From contig QCXZ01000137.1 of NCBI GenBank assembly GCA_025024175.1, forward strand, positions 79,794,680 through 79,858,679: DNA of 64,000 bases. Direction: 5' to 3'. The DNA is from Rhyzopertha dominica. Taxonomy: Eukaryota; Arthropoda; Insecta; Coleoptera; Bostrichidae. A model generated the notes under the pieces. That model was not told the DNA's origin. It saw only the letters and a list, made by a program, of their open reading frames with translations, and did not search any database. The position numbers and the translations under genes were made by a program. Positions 57,973-64,000 of the stretch are shown in pieces; the stretch's first letter is position 1; each line of letters opens with the position of its first letter.

Positions 57973-60900
57973 TTACATCCTTAGACTACTAACAGACTTT
58001 TCTAAAATATCCTTCTTAATTTTAGCATAGTCTGGGCTGATTTTTAAAACCTGATAGCAGACGTCAATGGCGTCTGTGAACTTCTTCGATTTCATGCAAT
58101 TGTAGGCCAGTCTATAGCCGATTGCTGGGATCGTTTTCCCGTTAAACTTCCACGCGTTACTATAAAAGTTCGAAGCCTCCTTATACCTCTGTTCTTTTTC
58201 AGCTATCATCCCCAGCAGTTCGTATGCCTTGACACACGTCTTATTGTACTGCACAACTTTGCGCAGCAGCTCCGAAGCTAAATCATACTTCGTCGACTGT
58301 ATGTAATAATCGGCCAGCAACAGCCAACACCTCTCGAGGTACTCTGCTTCCTCAAAATTCCACGTGTTCTTGGCGATTCGTTTTAATTGGTTCTTTGCTC
58401 TTTGGTTCTGTTTCAGAAGGGTGTGCGCCACGGATATTCCCAGTATTGGTCCAACCTTGTCCTTGAATTCGTCCTGAGACGCTAGGCTAATGAGATCCTC
58501 CAAGGCACGTTCAATTTGGGGCTTCTCCTTGGTAGCGAGAAGGATGAAGTTCGATATGAGACGACACCTGAGGTCTTCAGAATGTCGTGGTGTGAGCTGT
58601 TTCAGCTCCTTTTCTAATCTCTCCGCTAAAAAAGATTGCGATTAAAAGAGAAGTTCAATACTGGTGTCTGCATTTCCCTATCCGTATAGGGACAAAATTC
58701 TACTATTTTGGAAAATTTGGGAAAATTTAATATGGCAAAGTGAGTTTGGAATGTGAACCTGTTCAGTAAAAAAACAACAAAAACAGATTAGGACATGAAA
58801 TTAGCTTTGCTATCACAAATATTTTAAATTTACAAAATACTTGTGTAAAAAAAAATTCCTTAAATTTTGAAATACACAATCGTAAATAACTTGATTTTTT
58901 AAAATAAAATGTTTTTAATTTTTCTACATCATTTGAGCCATGAAGGAAATTTTGAAATTATTCTATTTATTATTATATCAGTAAATATGGTAACAGTATA
59001 AAATTATTGATAAATTGATGGACACATTAGAAACATTTTAGCAATTGCTAAAAAAATCATCGATCTTTCAACATTTTCTCCATGAAATCAGTGTATATTT
59101 CAATTTAAAATAATTCCTTTTATTTTTATCAAAATTTGCACTTTAAACAATTGCAATATCAATATTCTTTGCATTCTTTTGCATAGCATCATCATCTTGA
59201 ACACTATACATGAATTTAGTAGTTGCTTGGAGTTTATTGTTTAACGAGTGGTCAATATTACTCTCTGCAACAGCTATTGATCTCAGCCCATCAGGGGTTT
59301 ACAAATTAAGTTGTGGATCCTGTTCTAAAATATACATTGGTAGAACTTAAAGAAATTTCAAAATTCGCATTAATGAACATAAACTTTTAATCCTGAATCC
59401 TGAATTCGAAACTTTGCAAATTAGAGGTAAAAGCATAAGAATAAATTTTTGGGAAGCACTTGAAATAAAAAAAAACATAAACCTCTGGCAAATTTGTTAA
59501 ATGACCAGTTGGATGTAAACATATCCCCTTTATTCAACCTGTTCAATTAAAAACATCCGGATTATAGGTAAGTAGTTAACATACATAATATCAAAATCCT
59601 TGCACAAGTAAAAATTAAGATAAATGTGATTAAAAAAAAACTACAAAATTAAAATATGCTAAGAAATACCACAATCTTGATGTAAGAACGGGAACTAAAA
59701 CTAGAAATGATTACTGCAGAATCAGTAAACCGCAAGACTTTCCTTTGTACAGTAGTATAAGCTTATTTCACAAAGAGTCTGGCCATGTAATTAGTTTTAC
59801 CACGTTTAACTTATTGACGGGGTAATAGATTAATAGTGCCTACGAAACAGGTTGCTTATTAAATTGAATATTTTGGACTCTTTTCAACAAAATGTATTTT
59901 ATTTTAGAGCGGAAATAAAATTTGTCCTTACGAGAACCCAAAATTTAAACAAACAACTTGTAAAAAATATGACACTTAAAAAAAACTCCCAGAATACTGA
60001 AAATTTTCTTTTAACATTATTATTAACATTAAAGTATTTATCATGTAATTTTTTAGAAAGTCCATGTCCACGAAAAAGAAAAATTATTTATTTGTAACTC
60101 CAAAAACAGTGTGAACAAAACCATAGAAATTCAAACCTTACAATAGATTCTCAAAATGTGCACCACCTCTTTCCATACAATAATACGGACGGTTCTCGAA
60201 CTCCTCCTGCACTTTTCGGAAAGTTTCAGGTGGAATCCTCCTGCACTCGTTAATAATTCTTTCTCGCAGATCGTCCAGGCTAGTAGGTTGTGTTTTGTAA
60301 ACCATAGATTTTAAATGACCCCATAGAAAGAAATCTAAAGCAGTCAAATCGGGTGATCGTGGCGGCCATTTAATTGTTCCACGCCTATCAATCCACTGAA
60401 GAGGAAATCTATGATTTAACCAATTTTGCACATTAATGGCGTATTGCTGTGGGGCTCCATCATGTTGGTAAAACAATTCGTATTATCCAACATTGGATTT
60501 CCTTCAGGGTCACGTTGGTTTTCTAATTGCTCTGTGATTAAAGGATGAATGACGTTATCAAGTAATTCTAAATACATTCCCCCATTTAGCATCCCATCAA
60601 TGAATACTGGACCTACAATTGCGTTGCCAAGTATTCCAGCCCAGATGTTCAGCTTCTGAGGAACTTGTGTATGACCTTCTCGAAAAATATAAGGATTTTC
60701 GTCACTCCAGTACCTGACGTTATGTTTATTTACAGAGCCGTTCAAAAAAAATGTGCATTCATCACTGAAGCAGATATTTTTTATTAGATTTGGATTTACT
60801 ATAATCTTTTCTGTCATAATTTCGCAAAATTGCAGTCTTCTATCGAAGTCATCTTCGCCGAGTTCCTGGAGAGTTTTCATCTTATAGGGATGGAATTTGT

Positions 60901-63900
60901 GCAGTTTTGTAACTTTCGTTACAGATGAATAAGAAAGTGCAGTGGCTGTAGAAATGTTACGCAAAGAGCTAGTTGGATCCATTGCAAAATGACCAAGTAC
61001 TTCAAGTTGGGCCATTTCATCAACGACTCTATTCCCTGCCCTTTTTTTGTGTACTACAGATCCAGTGTCTTGAAATTTCTGCACGAGATCGAGAATGTAC
61101 CTAGCGTCAACATTTTTGTCGGGGTGCCGTTCGTTAAACACCCTTGCTGACGCACAAGCATAGCTATGCTCAGCACCGTAAATAAAAATTATTTCTACCC
61201 TTTCGGCAGTTGAATAAACCATTATCACTTGGACTCTCACTTTAAAATTTCACGCGATTTATAAAAAGTAACCAAAAAGTTGAAACAAAAAATTGGAAAC
61301 ACAAAGTAGATAATTATTTAGCCAATTCAGTTATAAACTGTCGAGTTGCAATATCAAGTAATGTCGAAAGAAAATTTTAAGTATTTTTGGCATTTTGCTT
61401 AGGTGTAACAATTATTTTTTAACAAGTTTTTTTAGGCTTAAGTAAGGACAATTTTTATTGTAACTGCAAGACAATAAATTTTGTTAAAAAAGTCCAAAAT
61501 ATTCCATTTTATAAGCCACTTGCTACAATGCACTTTTTGATCCACTACCCCGTCAATGGGTAAAAAATAGTAAAACTAATTACATGGCAAGACTCCTTGT
61601 GTAATAAGCTTTTAAATGATGTATCGTAAGATGGGTAGTTTCATTTAAAATTTTTGAAGGGGTATCTACCCCGCTAAGAGGGTAAGCGCTATCCATTAAA
61701 AACTTATCTCAAAAGTTGTCCCCCTGCAAACAAAAGTTTACCTGTTTTTGCAAAATTTTAAATTTTTCCTCTATTTAAAGTTATTTAAGGTGTGAAGTTT
61801 TAAAAAAATCACCCTGTATACATTTAATTTAATGCTAATATTATGTATATGAAAATAAATACAAAAAATTGTGCCATAATCTTAAGATTTACTTGAGGAA
61901 TATGTAAATGAACTATTTGTAAAAAAAGTAATTATTCAACATAATAAAATGTATTTTCTCTGTAGATCTCGATACCAGTTCTACCAATGATTAGAGGTCA
62001 GGAAAAAACTTCATAAAAATATTTTTCATACCTGTTTTTAATGCCATAGATCTTGCATCGCTGTAATCACTATCAAATATTTCACTAAACTGCTCTCCCA
62101 TCAGTTCTCCATTTGGATTTAAGCATATCTCAATCATGTTGTAAATTGCATTCTTTTTGAGTTCTTCGTGTTGCCTAGCAATGTTAAAATTGACAAGCGC
62201 AGCATTCAAGTTGCCAGAATACCACTGATACATCGCCTTGCAGTAACAAAACCCTGGGTCCTTTGCGTCACAAATGCTTTCAACTGTTTCCAGGTGCTGC
62301 GCAACTTCCTCGAGGTTTCCCGTACGTCTCATGACTTCTATGTATCTGATCAACATTTGCCAGTTGGTTTTTTGCTTGGACACGATCTGAGCAAAGTGCT
62401 CGACTGCCATGTCAAAGTCAACCTGAAATGAGTGGCGTAAAAAACAAAATTGAAAGTAGAGTAGTGGCCGACCTTCAAAAAACTGATGTCTGACATGAGA
62501 AGTGAAGCTGTTTCGTTTTGTGGATCAACCTCATGTATAGTCTTGCAAGTCCTTTGACAGAGTTCCAAGTAGTTCATCTGTAGTAACATTGGCATTGTAG
62601 AACAATAATTTTCCCATTCATTTTGACCTACCTGTAAGTAAAGCTTCGCTAACTTTTCCAGAATGCTAACTTCATTTGGAACCATTATTAAAGCGTCCTT
62701 ATAATGATTAATAGCATGTTCCTTATCATCCAACGCAATAGACAATTCAGATAATTTTGAAAAGATATTCAGACCCCTTTGGATTTCATTGTCAGGTACA
62801 GCTGCAAAACTAAATGAATGAATGAACAAATTACATTAGACTTGTTTCAAACCTATTTCTTCAGAGTTCATTCTGTTTCTTATTCTAGCATGATCATCTC
62901 TAGCCTCTTTTAATGTCGACAGAGCTAGTTTCAAGTTACTGGCGTTTTCTTGGATTTCCGACAGCAACATTAAAAGCTGCACTTTGTACTGCAGGGAAAC
63001 AGTGTCTTCGGAGATCCTTTCCTTTTGAGACTCCACTTCAGCTACCAGCAATTTTTCTGCTTTTTCGAAGTTTTCCAGATTGACAAACAGGTCTATCAGT
63101 TCAAGTTTCAGTTGGGGATTATCATGAATTTTAATTTTTTCTTCGTAAAATTTCACTGCCTTTGAGAAGTGATGTGTTTCGACTAGAGTCTGTCCAACTT
63201 TTGCAATAAGCTTGATGTCTGTTGGATTCATTTCCAAGGCAGTTTCGTAAGCGGCTAAAGCACCTTCAATGTCTAAAAAATGCGACATTTATTTCAGCAA
63301 TAACTGCTAACACCTTCATATTTTGTAAAAGATGGATGTATTTAAAGAAAAGTTTCTTATTAAATGGGACTTTTACTTTGAAAAATTGACAGCTTTTTAA
63401 AGTCATTATCTTACAGCATATTAATCTCATTATTTTTAATTGTTTTTTTTTTAAATTTAGGAACTTATCTATAGGGTCCTGCAGTACTGCATCAGGCTTT
63501 TATAGCTCATATATGAATGAAATTGGATTTTTTTTTATACACAGGCTTATACTGTATACAAGGACGTATTTAAGGAAAATATATTTACACTTACTAAAAG
63601 TTAAAACTTAACTAAAATTAAAATGGCAGCTACACATAATCTCGAGCAATTTTTGTTAATTTACATAATTAATAAATATTTATCGCACACTATCAAATTT
63701 ATGTCACAAAAATGCAGAGGGAATTTAACTACTACATTGGAAAATGATCTCGAACAAACTCCTTACCGGAAGATGGTAAAATCAGCCAGTGTGTCAACTT
63801 TCAAAATCTTTCATTTACTTTCCCGGAACCAAAACTAAAAAAAAAATCCTTACCCAAGATTTCCATGTTTGCATCTCCAAGCATCAAAAAGCTGTCAGGT

Positions 63901-64000
63901 GAGGGGTTTTCGTTTGCCAGTTCTTCGTAACATTTGATGTACGACATTNGATCCATGTCGTCATTCAAAAAAATATTAGCAAGCTTAATCTTCGCATCTA
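57973..64000 (-). CDS. TTC21B: Tetratricopeptide repeat protein 21B / IFT139, C-terminal part
   Basis: Component of the intraflagellar transport complex A (retrograde transport in cilia). Exons on the minus strand: 64000(partial)-63854, 63272-62853, 62801-62632, 62577-62473, 62422-62032, 58625-57973. Junctions are GT-AG and in phase, about 628 residues up to the stop; the N-terminal half continues beyond the window. The protein is built of TPR units and aligns colinearly with human TTC21B: DSFLMLGDANME, ALAAYETALEMNPTDIKLIA, KAVKFYEEKIKIHDNP, CYCKAMYQWYSGNLNAALVN, NAIYNMIEICLNP, RAKNQLKRIAKNTWNFEEAE, CWLLLADYYIQSTKYDLASE, and the C-terminal KISPDYAKIKKDILEKSVSS. Three consecutive introns are only 51, 54 and 50 nt. 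The intron 62031-58626 carries two mobile elements. An N lies at about 63950 in the first visible exon. Confidence 0.93.
59297..59550 (+). mobile_element. Penelope-like element relic: GIY-YIG endonuclease domain
   Basis: Plus strand reads GVYKLSCGSCSKIYIGRT*R followed by NFKIRINEHK, the 'GVYxLxCxxCxxxYIGxTxRxFxxRxxEH' signature of the GIY-YIG endonuclease of Penelope-like retroelements. After an A-run frameshift comes LLNDQLDVNISPLFNLFN, resembling the usual C-terminal tail of this domain, then a stop. An internal stop replaces a core residue, so it is dead. Confidence 0.6.
59757..61613 (-). mobile_element. Tc1/mariner-type transposon with long terminal inverted repeats
   Basis: Inverted arms of about 265 bp flank a transposase frame: left about 59757-60025, right about 61345-61613. 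Matching blocks are GCCATGTAATTAGTTTTAC, ATTGACGGGGTA, AATATTTTGGACT, TTGTCCTTAC and AAAATTTTCTTT. The arms differ by many small changes. The element lies in a TTC21B intron, in the same orientation as the gene. I could not define a target-site duplication because the outer ends fade. Confidence 0.8.
60138..61240 (-). pseudogene. Frameshifted mariner-type transposase (DD41D spacing)
   Basis: The N-terminal frame (61240 to about 60480) starts near VMVYSTAERVEIIFIYGAE with the helix-turn-helix region (SLRNISTATALSYSSVTKVT) and holds the first catalytic Asp (NICFSDECTFFLNG). A shift near 60475, at a GAATTGTTTT stretch, moves the frame to the second part, 60476-60138: FYQHDGAPQQY (second Asp) and WPPRSPDLTALDFFLWG (third Asp), ending HFENLL. 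Forty-one residues separate the second and third Asp. Apart from the single shift the frame is otherwise open, so inactivation is fairly recent. Normal length for the family is about 340-370 aa. Confidence 0.85.
63273..63853 (-). other. TTC21B intron
   Basis: A 581-nt AT-rich intron between the two upstream-most visible exons. The 71-codon plus-strand frame at 63623-63838 has no family signature. Confidence 0.6.

Noticed and set aside
62350..62829. Single 159-codon frame in TTC21B
   Set aside because: It reads through a 54-nt stop-free intron and into the next intron; alignment with TTC21B requires two exons instead.

Overview
This is an AT-rich, intron-containing eukaryotic window from an insect nuclear genome, most likely a beetle or another holometabolous insect. 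The evidence is a Pka-C1 and an RpS13 nearly identical to the insect proteins, many very short GT-AG introns (50-70 nt), and relics of insect-type LINE, Tc1/mariner, Penelope-like and PIF/Harbinger elements. The order-level call is an inference from overall character. About ten isolated N bases mark uncertain positions.

Layout, left to right. 1-6176: intron or flank of Pka-C1 with a LINE relic and a promoter-like island carrying a perfect CRE. 6177-7062 (-): main coding exon of the PKA catalytic subunit; the last exon (about 50 residues) is not in the window. 7063-10279: GC-rich 5' region of Pka-C1, then AT-rich intergenic DNA. 10280-11974 (+): a complete three-exon prothymosin-alpha-like acidic nuclear protein. 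11975-15090: intergenic, ending in a lysosomal-type promoter (E-box of CLEAR type, TATA box). 15091-22659 (+): a complete seven-exon cathepsin D; intron 2 holds a ~1 kb fold-back palindrome and a mariner-type relic. 22780-25927: intergenic, mostly a degraded LINE. 25928-31294 (+): a divergent HCN/CNG-family channel with an unusual pore filter and S4. 31553-49070 (-): a twelve-exon PHRF1 (RING + PHD + C-terminal SRI-like region, 1964 aa), tail-to-tail with the channel. 49071-49627: shared promoter gap. 49628-50295 (+): RpS13. 51233-56958 (-): nine-exon FNBP4 (two WW domains, 644 aa). 57973-64000 (-): the C-terminal part of IFT139/TTC21B, with a frameshifted mariner-type transposon (DD41D spacing, long terminal inverted repeats) and a Penelope GIY-YIG relic in one intron.

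The genes are unrelated housekeeping or signalling genes and do not form a pathway. Exon boundaries were worked out by hand from splice sites, reading phase and family alignment from memory. Four of the five multi-exon models with both ends inside the window (prothymosin-like, cathepsin D, PHRF1, FNBP4) and RpS13 sum to whole codon numbers. The one unresolved junction is in the channel. The most interesting items are the channel's non-canonical pore and S4, the transcribed kilobase hairpin inside cathepsin D, and the DD41D mariner with ~265 bp inverted repeats. I did not find a wholly new multi-gene system.
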